DNA of 64,000 bases from Sulfurospirillum arsenophilum NBRC 109478 (GTDB lineage Bacteria > Campylobacterota > Campylobacteria > Campylobacterales > Sulfurospirillaceae): the NCBI RefSeq assembly GCF_000813345.1, contig NZ_BBQF01000002.1:558001-622000 (forward strand), given 5' to 3'. A program made the position numbers and the translations under genes. Under the pieces are notes generated by a model that saw only the letters and a list, made by a program, of their open reading frames with translations, did not search any database and was not told the DNA's origin. Below are positions 49,752 to 57,963 of this stretch, piece by piece (the stretch's first letter is position 1; each line of letters starts with the position of its first letter).

Positions 49752-49763
49752 TTTACATGTAAA
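49752..49763. repeat. Palindrome site 25 (exact, intergenic)
   Basis: TTTACATGTAAA in the 26-base gap between the DUF3972-type stop (49767) and the glyQ start (49740), so it sits at the glyQ ribosome-binding region. Confidence 0.95.
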
Positions 49764-49766
49764 CAT

Positions 49767-50255
49767 TTATTTAACCGGTGGGGTATAACCTTCCACCGCT
49801 TTATTCCACATCATTTTATATTTTCTCTTGGTAAATTCAAGTTCATCGCGTAACAATTCAAGCTGCTTTGTCAGCGTTTCAATGACTTTACGATCTTCAT
49901 CGCAAAGCTCTTGCATTGAAAACAGTGCCTCTTTTAAAAAGCGATTCTCGCCTTTGAGGGCATCAAGCGTCTCCTCTTTGGCATCCAAAACTTTTTCATG
50001 CAGGCTTAAAATCGCCCCAACTGTTTTTTCAACAAACTCTGAACTCATTGTTACAGAAGAGCCTTCGTATGACTCATCAAGCACAATTCCTCTTGTTGCT
50101 GGAATGAGTGCATGCGCACTTCGGCTCACCTCGACAAAGCATTGCCCCTCTTCTTCTTTGGATATCAATTTTCCCTCATCAATGAGTGACCTGATGGCAG
50201 AAATATCCAAATTGACTAATTTACTAAACTCTTCAATCTCCAACCAACTGTTCAT
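49767..50255 (-). CDS. DUF3972-type protein with N-terminal helix-turn-helix
   Basis: A 162-residue protein typical of Campylobacterota (DUF3972 group, assigned by pattern memory). N-terminal WLEIEEFSKLVNLDISAIRS resembles a MerR/excisionase-type helix-turn-helix; the C-terminal half (residues about 75-145) is a coiled coil (LKGENRFLKEALFSMQEL, TLTKQLELLRDELEF). A DNA-binding regulator or structural protein is possible; no function is known to me. I chose ATG 50255 with AAGGTG upstream; GTG 50261 is an alternative. Lies between purE and glyQ, as in C. jejuni (Cj0703). Confidence 0.75.
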   Translation of the reverse strand: MNSWLEIEEFSKLVNLDISAIRSLIDEGKLISKEEEGQCFVEVSRSAHALIPATRGIVLDESYEGSSVTMSSEFVEKTVGAILSLHEKVLDAKEETLDALKGENRFLKEALFSMQELCDEDRKVIETLTKQLELLRDELEFTKRKYKMMWNKAVEGYTPPVK

Positions 50256-50266
50256 TGTCACACCTT

Positions 50267-50761
50267 TTAGAGGATTACTTCAATACCCATTGAGTCTGTT
50301 TCGACTTTTTTTGCTTTTAAAATACGATCTTCTTTTAATTTAGCTGCTAACTCTTCATCTTCAATCGCTAAAATTTGCATTGCTAAATACGCACTGTTCA
50401 CAGCTCCTGCAGAGCCAATAGCTACAGTACCAACAGGCATACCTCCTGGCATTTGAACGGTGCTTAAAAGTGCGTCCATGCCTTCCATAACGCCACCTTT
50501 CATTGGAACACCAATAACAGGCTTAGTGGTAAGAGAAGCTACAACGCCTGCTAAATGTGCTGCCATGCCCGCTGCTGCGATAAATACTTTAGCCCCTTTT
50601 GCTTCAGCGTTTTTTACATACTGATGCGTTCTCTCAGGACTTCTGTGTGCAGATGAGACGATGATTTCATGCATAACACCAAATTTTTCTAACGTCTTTG
50701 CGCACTCTTCCATGACCGTATAATCACTTTTACTTCCCATTAAAATAGAAACAAACTTCAC
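50267..50761 (-). CDS. purE: N5-carboxyaminoimidazole ribonucleotide mutase
   Basis: Purine biosynthesis enzyme, 164 residues. SILMGSKSDYTVMEECAKTL at the N-terminus, IVSSAHRSPERT with the catalytic histidine, and AGMAAHLAGVVASLTTKPVI with GVPMKGGVMEGMDALLSTVQ. Class I PurE; no purK in the window. GTG start 50761 has AAAGGAT 5 bases upstream. Sits between the DUF3972-type gene and the U32 gene. Confidence 0.96.
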   Translation of the reverse strand: MKFVSILMGSKSDYTVMEECAKTLEKFGVMHEIIVSSAHRSPERTHQYVKNAEAKGAKVFIAAAGMAAHLAGVVASLTTKPVIGVPMKGGVMEGMDALLSTVQMPGGMPVGTVAIGSAGAVNSAYLAMQILAIEDEELAAKLKEDRILKAKKVETDSMGIEVIL

Positions 50762-50764
50762 GCT

Positions 50765-52030
50765 TTATCCTTTTGTTTTTGCTCTTAAAAATGTAAAACC
50801 AGGTAACGTTGTCGGTAAAACAATGGCATTGGTATTGCCACTATGAATCTCATCAAATTGTTTGCCATTAGGTGTTCGGAGTTGTTTAAAACAGACTTGC
50901 CAAGAATCTTCGTCTTTGAAAATAGTACCGATTTCATTATCCACAGGAGCAATACTCACATGCGCCGGCATAATCAATTCATAGTTTACATGTAAAGACA
51001 AAACATCTTTACAAAGGCACTCTGTTCCATCCTCACTAACTTGTGCGATCACTTGATGTGTGCCTTCGCTAATAGAGTGAGCTAAGTTTTGGGTATCGTT
51101 CTTCTCATAAGGGCGATTGACCAAATAGCCTTCGCTAAAGCCTCTGTTTTTCGTGGTATCAAGCTCTTTGGTATATTTTTCAGCATCAAATTGATTTGCA
51201 TAATAATCAACAATAGCTTGGCGATAAGTCTTTGTTGTAATGCCTACATAATAAGAACTCTTCGTTCGTCCCTCAATTTTCAATGAGTCAATCACGCCAG
51301 AATCGAGGATTTCTTTCACATGTGAACTCAAATTCAAATCTTTCGCATTCATAATGTGCGTACCCTCTTCGCTCTCTTCGACACGAAAAAGCGTTCCACT
51401 CTCTTCATTGTGAGCGTAAAGGGTGTATGGGAAACGGCAGTCATTTGCACAACTACCACGGTTTGAAACACGTCCGCTTTGAACAGAACTGATTAAACAG
51501 CGACCACTGTAAGCAAAACACATCGATCCGTGAACAAAGACTTCAAGCTCAAGCTCTGGAAGGCGAGCTTTGATCTGTTCAAGATCTTTAAGGCTTACTT
51601 CACGCGCCGCAATAATGCGCTTCACACCCATATCATAATAAACTTCAGCATCAAGGTAGTTAAGAACATTGGCTTGCGTGGAGAGATGCACAGGGATATG
51701 CGGAGCAATCTTTTGTGCCAATTTAATAACCCCAGGTGCAGCTACAATAAGCGCATCAGGGTTCATCGCAGCAACACGTTCAATATGTTTTTCTAAAAGT
51801 GAAATTTGTGCATTAAAAGGAAAACCATTGATGGTAACATAGAGCTTTTTGTCCATCGCATGGGTGTACTTAATAGCTTCTTCAAAACTCTCATACGTAA
51901 ACTCTTTGCCTGAACGTATGCGAAGTGAGAAGTGACTCACCCCTGCATACACAGCATCAGCGCCATAAGCCAGCGCTATCTTTAACTTTTCAAAATTTCC
52001 AGCAGGAGAAAGCAATTCGACGTTTGACAC
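50765..52030 (-). CDS. U32-family peptidase-like protein (YegQ/TrhP type)
   Basis: A 421-residue U32 protein. NVELLSPAGNFEKLKIALAY and AVYAGVSHFSLR at the N-terminus (TIM barrel), then ELEVFVHGSMCFAYSGRCLI followed by RGSCANDCRFPYTLY, the conserved cysteine cluster. E. coli TrhP (YegQ) and RlhA of this family are tRNA/rRNA hydroxylation factors; older literature calls the group collagenases. Which applies is unknown. GTG 52030 adjoins the cheZ TAG. Exact palindrome at 50985 read LHVN. Confidence 0.88.
   Translation of the reverse strand: MSNVELLSPAGNFEKLKIALAYGADAVYAGVSHFSLRIRSGKEFTYESFEEAIKYTHAMDKKLYVTINGFPFNAQISLLEKHIERVAAMNPDALIVAAPGVIKLAQKIAPHIPVHLSTQANVLNYLDAEVYYDMGVKRIIAAREVSLKDLEQIKARLPELELEVFVHGSMCFAYSGRCLISSVQSGRVSNRGSCANDCRFPYTLYAHNEESGTLFRVEESEEGTHIMNAKDLNLSSHVKEILDSGVIDSLKIEGRTKSSYYVGITTKTYRQAIVDYYANQFDAEKYTKELDTTKNRGFSEGYLVNRPYEKNDTQNLAHSISEGTHQVIAQVSEDGTECLCKDVLSLHVNYELIMPAHVSIAPVDNEIGTIFKDEDSWQVCFKQLRTPNGKQFDEIHSGNTNAIVLPTTLPGFTFLRAKTKG
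50985..50996. repeat. Palindrome site 26 (exact)
   Basis: TTTACATGTAAA inside the U32 gene, read LHVN. Confidence 0.95.
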
Positions 52031-52768
52031 CTATTTCTTTCCTAAACTAGCGATTAACGCTTCAATATCCTCACTGCTGACAACATCTTCCGTTGTCATA
52101 TCGCCATGAATATGAACAGCTGAACTTACACGTTTTGAGTCATCTTTAGAGCCTTCAAACAGTGCGCTCATGTATTTAGAAAGGGCACGCATAACATTGA
52201 TAACACGCTCAATTTTTTGGCGGTGAATATCTTGGTACTGCATAATATCCATCGTCATCATGATCTCGTCTTCTGCCATTTGCGCATTCATTAAAAGATC
52301 TTCAACGCGGTCTTTCATCCCTTTATTGTCATCGAGTGCTTTTTGGAACTGATCAATTTTAGGAAATTTTGTTACCAACGTCTCAAAAAGAACGATATTA
52401 GACTCAATGAGTTTAATAACCTCTTTTGCATTTTCCTCTGCACTCATCATAAAATTATTAACAATTTCAAGCTTATCAAACACTTGGGAGGCTTTGATTT
52501 CAGAATCTTTGGTCACATCGTCCAGTTGGTGAACCATTTTGTGGTCATCTGTTGGTGGTGGCGGTGGCCAAGACATTGTAGATGATGGTCTATATTCATT
52601 CATCATTTGGGTAGCGGCTTTATCTTGTTCTATCTCTAATGCATCGCTATCCATAAGCTCTTCTTCTTCAACAGCAGCACTTTCTTCAAGTGCAATCTCT
52701 GTTGGCGCGACCTCGTCCATATCGTCTAAATCGCCCGCCATCAAAGCGTCAAGTTCTTCTTGCGTCAT
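52031..52768 (-). CDS. cheZ: Chemotaxis phosphatase CheZ, epsilon type
   Basis: Probable CheY-P phosphatase, 245 residues. The catalytic helix contains DIMQYQDIHRQKIERVINVM near residue 180, the CheZ motif with conserved Q-D and Q. It begins MTQEELDALMAGDL and ends SSEDIEALIASLGKK, both like the FliM CheY-binding peptide LSQDEIDALL; the C-terminal copy fits the E. coli CheZ tail that holds CheY. A proline run (PPPPP) near residue 70 separates the acidic N-terminal part from the helices. ATG 52768 has AGGAGA 7 bases before; a TTG at 52783 is less likely. From memory, Cj0700 at the same place is the C. jejuni CheZ. Confidence 0.85.
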   Translation of the reverse strand: MTQEELDALMAGDLDDMDEVAPTEIALEESAAVEEEELMDSDALEIEQDKAATQMMNEYRPSSTMSWPPPPPTDDHKMVHQLDDVTKDSEIKASQVFDKLEIVNNFMMSAEENAKEVIKLIESNIVLFETLVTKFPKIDQFQKALDDNKGMKDRVEDLLMNAQMAEDEIMMTMDIMQYQDIHRQKIERVINVMRALSKYMSALFEGSKDDSKRVSSAVHIHGDMTTEDVVSSEDIEALIASLGKK

Positions 52769-52801
52769 AAGCTTTCTCCTCAAATCGACAAATTATGGTC
52801 T

Positions 52802-52807
52802 ATTATA
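52802..52807 (-). promoter_or_regulatory. Probable -10 for cheZ
   Basis: TATAAT on the minus strand, 34 bases before ATG 52768; the leader would be short. It faces the PHP-gene promoter 13 bases away. Confidence 0.5.
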
Positions 52808-52819
52808 GTGAACTTTTTA

Positions 52820-52825
52820 TATAAT
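52820..52825 (+). promoter_or_regulatory. Probable -10 for the PHP phosphatase gene
   Basis: TATAAT on the plus strand, 35 bases before ATG 52860, in the divergent region shared with cheZ. Confidence 0.5.
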
Positions 52826-52859
52826 TTAACTTTAAGACCCTGATACAAGGAAGCCTATC

Positions 52860-53639
52860 ATGATCATTGATTTACATAACCATACCACTTTGTGTAACCA
52901 TGCAGAGGGAAGTATTGAAGAGTATGTGCAAACGGCCATAGAGAAAAAAATAGATGTTTTTGGATTTTCCGATCATGCACCCATGAACTTTGATGAAGCT
53001 TATCGTATGAGCTTTTCACAGATGGAAAATTACGAAAAAGATATTTTACATGTAAAAGAAAAATACAAAGATCAGATCAATATTTTACTCGCGTATGAAG
53101 TCGACTTTTTAGAGGGTTACGTTGATGAACAAGTGCTGAAGCGTCCTGTTGATTATTTTATAGGCTCAGTCCATTACCTCGGTTCATGGGGCTTTGATAA
53201 TCCCGAATTTATCGGTGAATATCGCACGAAAAATATTGATGAAGTCTGGGAGCGTTATTTTGAAGCAATTATGTATCTTGCAAAAAGTGGACACTTTGAT
53301 ATTGTAGGCCATTTAGACCTGATTAAAGTCTTTAATTATCTCCCTAAAAAAGACGTTAGGCTCATTGCACAAGACGCCATTAAAGCCATCAAAAAAGCCA
53401 ATATGTCCATTGAACTTAACGCTGCAGGTTTTCGTAAACCTGTAGGAGAGCAGTACCCAAGCAATCCATTAATGGAGCTTATTGCGGAGCATGACATTCC
53501 CATTACGTTTGGCTCTGATGCACATGCGCTTAGCCATATTGGCTACCAGCAAGAAGCACTTAGGGAGATTGCAAAAGCGTATGGGTATAAAAAATGTGCA
53601 ACTTTTGAAAGTAGAGATCGAATATTGGTTAATTTTTAA
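52860..53639 (+). CDS. PHP-domain histidinol-phosphatase
   Basis: A 259-residue PHP-fold phosphatase of the HisJ/HisK type removing phosphate from histidinol phosphate. Metal-ligand motifs in order: DLHNHTTLCNHAEG (HxH), GFSDHAPM, LLAYEVDFLEGY, FIGSVHYLGSWGFD, DIVGHLDLIKVF and GSDAHALSHIG, all metal-binding residues kept. AAGGAA precedes the ATG. No other his gene is present. Exact palindrome at 53045 read LHVK. Confidence 0.9.
   Translation: MIIDLHNHTTLCNHAEGSIEEYVQTAIEKKIDVFGFSDHAPMNFDEAYRMSFSQMENYEKDILHVKEKYKDQINILLAYEVDFLEGYVDEQVLKRPVDYFIGSVHYLGSWGFDNPEFIGEYRTKNIDEVWERYFEAIMYLAKSGHFDIVGHLDLIKVFNYLPKKDVRLIAQDAIKAIKKANMSIELNAAGFRKPVGEQYPSNPLMELIAEHDIPITFGSDAHALSHIGYQQEALREIAKAYGYKKCATFESRDRILVNF
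53045..53056. repeat. Palindrome site 27 (exact)
   Basis: TTTACATGTAAA inside the PHP phosphatase gene, read LHVK. Confidence 0.95.
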
Positions 53640-53671
53640 TCAATGACTGCAACCTTATTTTCAGTTCAATC

Positions 53672-53680
53672 TGATAAAAT
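53672..53680 (+). promoter_or_regulatory. Extended -10 promoter of glnA
   Basis: TGATAAAAT (TG-N-TAAAAT) 30 bases before ATG 53711; TAGGAG precedes the start. Same sequence as the promoter of the YdcH-type gene. Confidence 0.55.
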
Positions 53681-53710
53681 TACTAAAATTTAAACTATAG
53701 GAGTTACAAC

Positions 53711-55141
53711 ATGGGTAAGTTCGTAAACAGTGTTGAAGAGTTTTTCAAATTCACTACTGAAAATGAAGTTGAATTTGTCGATTTTCGTTTCACTGACATG
53801 AAAGGAACATGGCATCACCTTACATATACTATTGAAGCTATTAGTGCAGAATCTTTTGCAAATGGTATTCCTTTTGATGGCTCATCTATCGATGCGTGGC
53901 AACCAATCAATAAATCTGACATGCTTTTAAAACCAGAAGCTGAGACAGCATTTTTAGATCCTTTTACAGCTGATTCAACCGTTGTTGTATTCTGTGATGT
54001 TTTCGATATTTATAAAGGTGATCTATATGAAAAATGCCCAAGAAGTATCGCTAAAAAAACATTAGCATACCTTGCAAAAACAGGTCTTGGTGATGTTGCA
54101 TACTTTGGACCAGAAAATGAATTTTTCGTATTTGACGATGTAAAAATCAGAGATGATATTAACTGTTCTTACTATGAAGTAGATTCAGAAGAAGGTGCTT
54201 GGAATAGTGGTAAAGATTATGTAGATGGTTACAATACAGGTCACCGTCCAGGTACAAAAGGTGGTTACTTCCCAGTTCAACCAATCGATTCTATGGTAGA
54301 TTTACGTGCAGAAATGGTACAAACATTGAAACAAGTTGGTCTTGAAGTATTCGTTGTTCACCACGAAGTTGCTCAAGCACAAGGCGAAATCGGCGTTAAA
54401 TTTGGAACACTCATTGAAGCAGCTGATAACGTTCAAAAATACAAATATGTTGTTAAAATGGTAGCACACCTTAACGGTAAAACGGCTACATTTATGCCTA
54501 AACCACTTTACGGTGATAATGGTAGCGGTATGCACGTTCACCAATCAATCTGGAAAAATGGTAAAAACCTATTCTTTAAAGCTGGCGAATATGCGAACCT
54601 TAGCGACATGGCAAGATGGTACATCGGTGGTATCTTAAAACACGCAAGAAGTGTTGCTGCGTTCACAAACCCATCAACCAACTCATACAAACGTTTGATT
54701 CCAGGATTTGAAGCACCTTCAATTCTTACTTACTCTATGCAAAACCGTTCTGCATCATGCCGTATTCCTTACGGTGCTGGTGAAAAATCAGTTCGTGTTG
54801 AGATGCGTTTCCCAGATTCAACTTCATGCCCATACCTTGCATTTGCTTCTATGCTTCTTGCAGGAATTGACGGTATCAATACTAAAACTGAGCCTGTTGG
54901 TCCAATGGATGAAGACTTGTTTGAACTTTCACTGGATGAGATTAGAGAGAAAGGTATTAACCAAATGCCACACACGCTAAGAGGATCACTTGAAGCGCTC
55001 ATTCGTGACAATGAATACCTAAGCCCAGTTATGACAAAAGAGTTTATCGATACATACCAACACTACAAATTTGAAACTCAAGTTTGGCCAGATGAAGCTA
55101 GACCAACAGCATTTGAATTTAAAACAATGTTCTCTTGCTAG
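53711..55141 (+). CDS. glnA: Glutamine synthetase type I
   Basis: Glutamine synthetase, 476 residues, forming dodecamers. [71 protein letters not shown] and [20 protein letters not shown] are all canonical. The region that carries the adenylylated tyrosine in E. coli (KNLYDLP) reads EDLFELS, so the regulatory tyrosine is phenylalanine. The C-terminus EFKTMFSC is one to two residues longer than usual. Codon use looks stronger and more biased than in neighbours. Own promoter and a strong terminator: monocistronic. Confidence 0.97.
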   Translation: MGKFVNSVEEFFKFTTENEVEFVDFRFTDMKGTWHHLTYTIEAISAESFANGIPFDGSSIDAWQPINKSDMLLKPEAETAFLDPFTADSTVVVFCDVFDIYKGDLYEKCPRSIAKKTLAYLAKTGLGDVAYFGPENEFFVFDDVKIRDDINCSYYEVDSEEGAWNSGKDYVDGYNTGHRPGTKGGYFPVQPIDSMVDLRAEMVQTLKQVGLEVFVVHHEVAQAQGEIGVKFGTLIEAADNVQKYKYVVKMVAHLNGKTATFMPKPLYGDNGSGMHVHQSIWKNGKNLFFKAGEYANLSDMARWYIGGILKHARSVAAFTNPSTNSYKRLIPGFEAPSILTYSMQNRSASCRIPYGAGEKSVRVEMRFPDSTSCPYLAFASMLLAGIDGINTKTEPVGPMDEDLFELSLDEIREKGINQMPHTLRGSLEALIRDNEYLSPVMTKEFIDTYQHYKFETQVWPDEARPTAFEFKTMFSC

Positions 55142-55159
55142 TCGTTTAAAGATGTTTCA

Positions 55160-55198
55160 GGGAGTGGGGAGTTTTTTAACTTCTCACTCCCTTTTTTT
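55160..55198 (+). terminator. Strong Rho-independent terminator of glnA
   Basis: 14-bp stem (GGGAGTGGGGAGTT with AACTTCTCACTCCC, two G-T wobbles), 4-base loop, then seven T. The downstream 55199-55345 has two further small inverted repeats (CAAGCT-A-AGCTTG at 55215-55227 and TGCCTC-TAC-GAGGCA at 55258-55272) and no gene. Confidence 0.9.
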
Positions 55199-55309
55199 AT
55201 TTCTATACGCTTTCCAAGCTAAGCTTGAAAAGCTACGTTGCACTAGGCGCTAAAGCTTGCCTCTACGAGGCAGAATTAAATCTTTCGTTCTCATTATTTC
55301 TCAATACTT

Positions 55310-55340
55310 AAACAGCTTGCTCTTGTGAAGCAAACTGTTT
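55310..55340 (-). terminator. Hairpin after the pbp1A stop
   Basis: AAACAG-C-TTGC / GCAA-A-CTGTTT stem (one internal mismatch, 9-base loop), a few bases beyond the pbp1A stop at 55346. Followed on the minus strand by AAGTATTG. Confidence 0.5.
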
Positions 55341-55345
55341 ACCCT

Positions 55346-57271
55346 CTAAAATATTAATCCACCATCTTCTTTAAGTTGCTTTGTATTTGTTTTTGGGAAT
55401 GGAGACACATCGGTGAAAAACTCTGTTGTTCCATCAATTTTTCGAGAACCTACACCTTCTGGCATTTTAAATTCACGTGTTGTTTCAGGGTGAAGTTCTA
55501 CATACTTTGTCATAAAATACTTAAAGGCAGGTGCGGCGGACTTACCACCTGTTTCACCTTTTTTAAGAGGTGTATTGTTGTCATTTCCATACCATGTGAT
55601 CACTTCAATATCAGGAGAAAAACCACAGAACCAGACATCAACACTGCTGTTAGTTGTTCCTGTTTTTCCTGCAATTTCAATGCCTGGCACTTGCGCGTTT
55701 CTACCCGTACCACGCTTAACCACTTCTTTCATCATATCGAGCATTAAATAACTCTGTTTAGGTGAAGTAATCGTCTGTCTTTTCGCCTCATACACTTTTT
55801 CAACACCTTGACGATTAATCACTTTTCTTACCAATAATGATTCTGTTCTGACACCGTAATTAGGGAACATTGAGTAAAAACTACTGTATTCTAAGGGTGA
55901 AATACCAAAACTTCCAAGAGCAATGGAAAGGTCCATTGTAAGGCTTTTAAACCCGTCTTTTTTGAGCTCTTTATAAACAGTATCAAGCCCTAAAAGTGAT
56001 AAAAGATTGATGGTTGCAAGGTTACGTGAATGCACCAATGCTTCTTTGAGTGTAATTAAACCCTCAAAATCATTTTCATAGTTCTTCGGTGTCCACGTCT
56101 CATCCGTTTCACTGTTGACATACGTTCGCGAAATATCAGGAATTTCAGAAAGCGGTGAATAACCCCAATCGAGTGCTTTTTGATACAAGAAAGGTTTAAA
56201 ACTAGAGCCTGGTTGACGTTTACTTTGCGTTGCTCTGTTAAAACTGCTCTTCGAATAATCAACACCACCGACAAGGGCTAAAACGTTCCCTGTACCATTT
56301 TCCATAACGACCATAGCGCCATTGAGTTCAGTTGCATTAATGTCTTTGCCAAGGCGAGAGGTCATCCCTTTGTAACCAACATTTAACGACTCATGTGCAA
56401 GCTGTTGAAGTTTAAGATCAATACTGAGGTAAATTTTATAACCACCCTTTTTAATATCATCATACTCCGCACCTAAACTTTTAATAGCTTCATCCACCAC
56501 ATAAGGCGCACGGTTGCGTGTAAGCGTCTCATCATAGACCATTGGATGCTCTAGGGTTGCTTTGGTGTACTCAGTCTCGCTAATCCAGCCAAGGGTATAG
56601 AGACGATTCACGACTTGGTTAGCTCTGCTTAAAGAGAGGTCCATATGTTTAGTAGGATCATACGAACTAGGTGCTTTTGGAAGACCTACAAGTATCGCAA
56701 TCTCTTTGATGGTGAGCGCATCCAATGACTTGTTAAAATAGCCCTGTGCTGCCGTTTTAATACCATAATAGCCGTGACCAAAATAGACATGGTTAAAGTA
56801 TCGCTCTAAAATCTGCTCTTTGGTGAGAGATGATTCAATCGTATAGGCTAAGATGGCTTCATTGATTTTACGTGTCAACGTTTTTTGACGTGTTAAAACG
56901 GTATTTTTGATAAGTTGCTGCGTGATGGTACTGGCACCTTCAACCATTTTCATGGCATGAATATCTTTAATAAGCGCTCTAAAAATAGCTTCAATATTGA
57001 TACCATTGTGCTCAAAAAAGGAAGTATCTTCCGTAGCAACCAACGCTTCGACCACACGCGCAGGAATATCTTTAAACTCTACGTAAAGTCTATTCTCATC
57101 ATCAAAAAGATTGGCAACCAATTCACCATTTCTATCGTAAATTTGTGTGGTTAATTTGGGTGTATACTCGATAATTTTGTAAGCATCAAAGCGAATTTGT
57201 GCGTATAAAAAGATAATTGCCATCAATACCGCAAATCCAAGCATCGCTAAAATAGTCATAATATATTTCAC
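55346..57271 (-). CDS. pbp1A: Penicillin-binding protein 1A (bifunctional)
   Basis: Class A PBP, 641 residues: single N-terminal membrane helix, glycosyltransferase domain with catalytic Glu in VATEDTSFFEHNGINIEAIF near residue 80 and ASTITQQLIKNTVL, then a transpeptidase with SSFKPF (catalytic Ser) near 360, YSS in EYSSFYSMFPNYG and KTGTTNSSVDVWF near 535. Builds and cross-links peptidoglycan. GTG start 57271 overlaps the ABC ATPase stop (GTGA). Preceded by the lone ABC ATPase and followed by glnA on the other strand. Confidence 0.95.
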   Translation of the reverse strand: MKYIMTILAMLGFAVLMAIIFLYAQIRFDAYKIIEYTPKLTTQIYDRNGELVANLFDDENRLYVEFKDIPARVVEALVATEDTSFFEHNGINIEAIFRALIKDIHAMKMVEGASTITQQLIKNTVLTRQKTLTRKINEAILAYTIESSLTKEQILERYFNHVYFGHGYYGIKTAAQGYFNKSLDALTIKEIAILVGLPKAPSSYDPTKHMDLSLSRANQVVNRLYTLGWISETEYTKATLEHPMVYDETLTRNRAPYVVDEAIKSLGAEYDDIKKGGYKIYLSIDLKLQQLAHESLNVGYKGMTSRLGKDINATELNGAMVVMENGTGNVLALVGGVDYSKSSFNRATQSKRQPGSSFKPFLYQKALDWGYSPLSEIPDISRTYVNSETDETWTPKNYENDFEGLITLKEALVHSRNLATINLLSLLGLDTVYKELKKDGFKSLTMDLSIALGSFGISPLEYSSFYSMFPNYGVRTESLLVRKVINRQGVEKVYEAKRQTITSPKQSYLMLDMMKEVVKRGTGRNAQVPGIEIAGKTGTTNSSVDVWFCGFSPDIEVITWYGNDNNTPLKKGETGGKSAAPAFKYFMTKYVELHPETTREFKMPEGVGSRKIDGTTEFFTDVSPFPKTNTKQLKEDGGLIF

Positions 57272-57963
57272 GTTCTAAAACTCCTTTGTCTAAATCCAGA
57301 CTCCAATAACTGCTTCGTATAAGCCTCTTTTGGGTCATGTAAAATGTTTTTGGTTAAACCACGCTCGACAATTTTTCCGTTTTTAATAATCCCCACTTCG
57401 TCGCATAAATGCTCAATGGTTCCAATATCGTGTGTTACAAATAACAGGTCAAATCCACACTCTTTTTGTAAGGTGTAAATCAGCTCCAAAACCGTTGTTT
57501 TGCTCTCTTCATCCAGTGCCGTTGTCGGCTCATCCAATAAAAGTAACTGTGGCTCAATGCTCAATGCCATCGCAATGATAAGCCGTTGCAACTGTCCACC
57601 ACTGAGTTCTGAGGGGAAACGCTCTAGAAAATCTACATCCAACTCTACCATACGCAAATATTTTTCTGCTTGTTCACGAGGAGCCATAAACTGCTTTTCA
57701 ATCTTCGTCAGTGGAGAAAGTGCTGTAAAAGGATTTTGCGGCACAAATGCAATGCTCTGCCCACGCGTAAGCGCATAAGAGGCATCGTACTCTAACAAAG
57801 AGTCCAATTCTTGTGGCAACATCCCTAAAAGTGCTTTAAGCGTCAAGCTTTTTCCACTACCACTCTCACCAATCAGTGCAAACGACCTCTCAAAAGAAAA
57901 CTGCACATCCAACAATGTTTTCGCTTTACTTTTAATCAGAAGTTGTTTACATGTAAAGCTCAA
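57268..57963 (-). CDS. ABC transporter ATP-binding protein, dipeptide/nickel type, without adjacent permease
   Basis: A 231-residue ATPase of the Dpp/Nik group. Walker A is GESGSGKS near residue 33, the Q loop is AFVPQNPFTALSP, the signature FPSELSGGQLQRL and Walker B LLLLDEPTTALDE. Neither a permease nor a binding-protein gene is adjacent; it sits between bioF and pbp1A. I chose TTG 57963, preceded by GGGGAG, whose first codons include the palindrome (read SFTCK); a longer frame to 57990 lies within bioF. Confidence 0.88.
   Translation of the reverse strand: MSFTCKQLLIKSKAKTLLDVQFSFERSFALIGESGSGKSLTLKALLGMLPQELDSLLEYDASYALTRGQSIAFVPQNPFTALSPLTKIEKQFMAPREQAEKYLRMVELDVDFLERFPSELSGGQLQRLIIAMALSIEPQLLLLDEPTTALDEESKTTVLELIYTLQKECGFDLLFVTHDIGTIEHLCDEVGIIKNGKIVERGLTKNILHDPKEAYTKQLLESGFRQRSFRT
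57946..57957. repeat. Palindrome site 28 (exact)
   Basis: TTTACATGTAAA in the first codons of the ABC ATPase gene, read FTCK. Confidence 0.95.

Noticed and set aside
51315..51326. TTCACATGTGAA in the U32 gene
   Set aside because: A palindrome with a different sequence (C and G in place of the T and A of the motif); single copy, likely chance.
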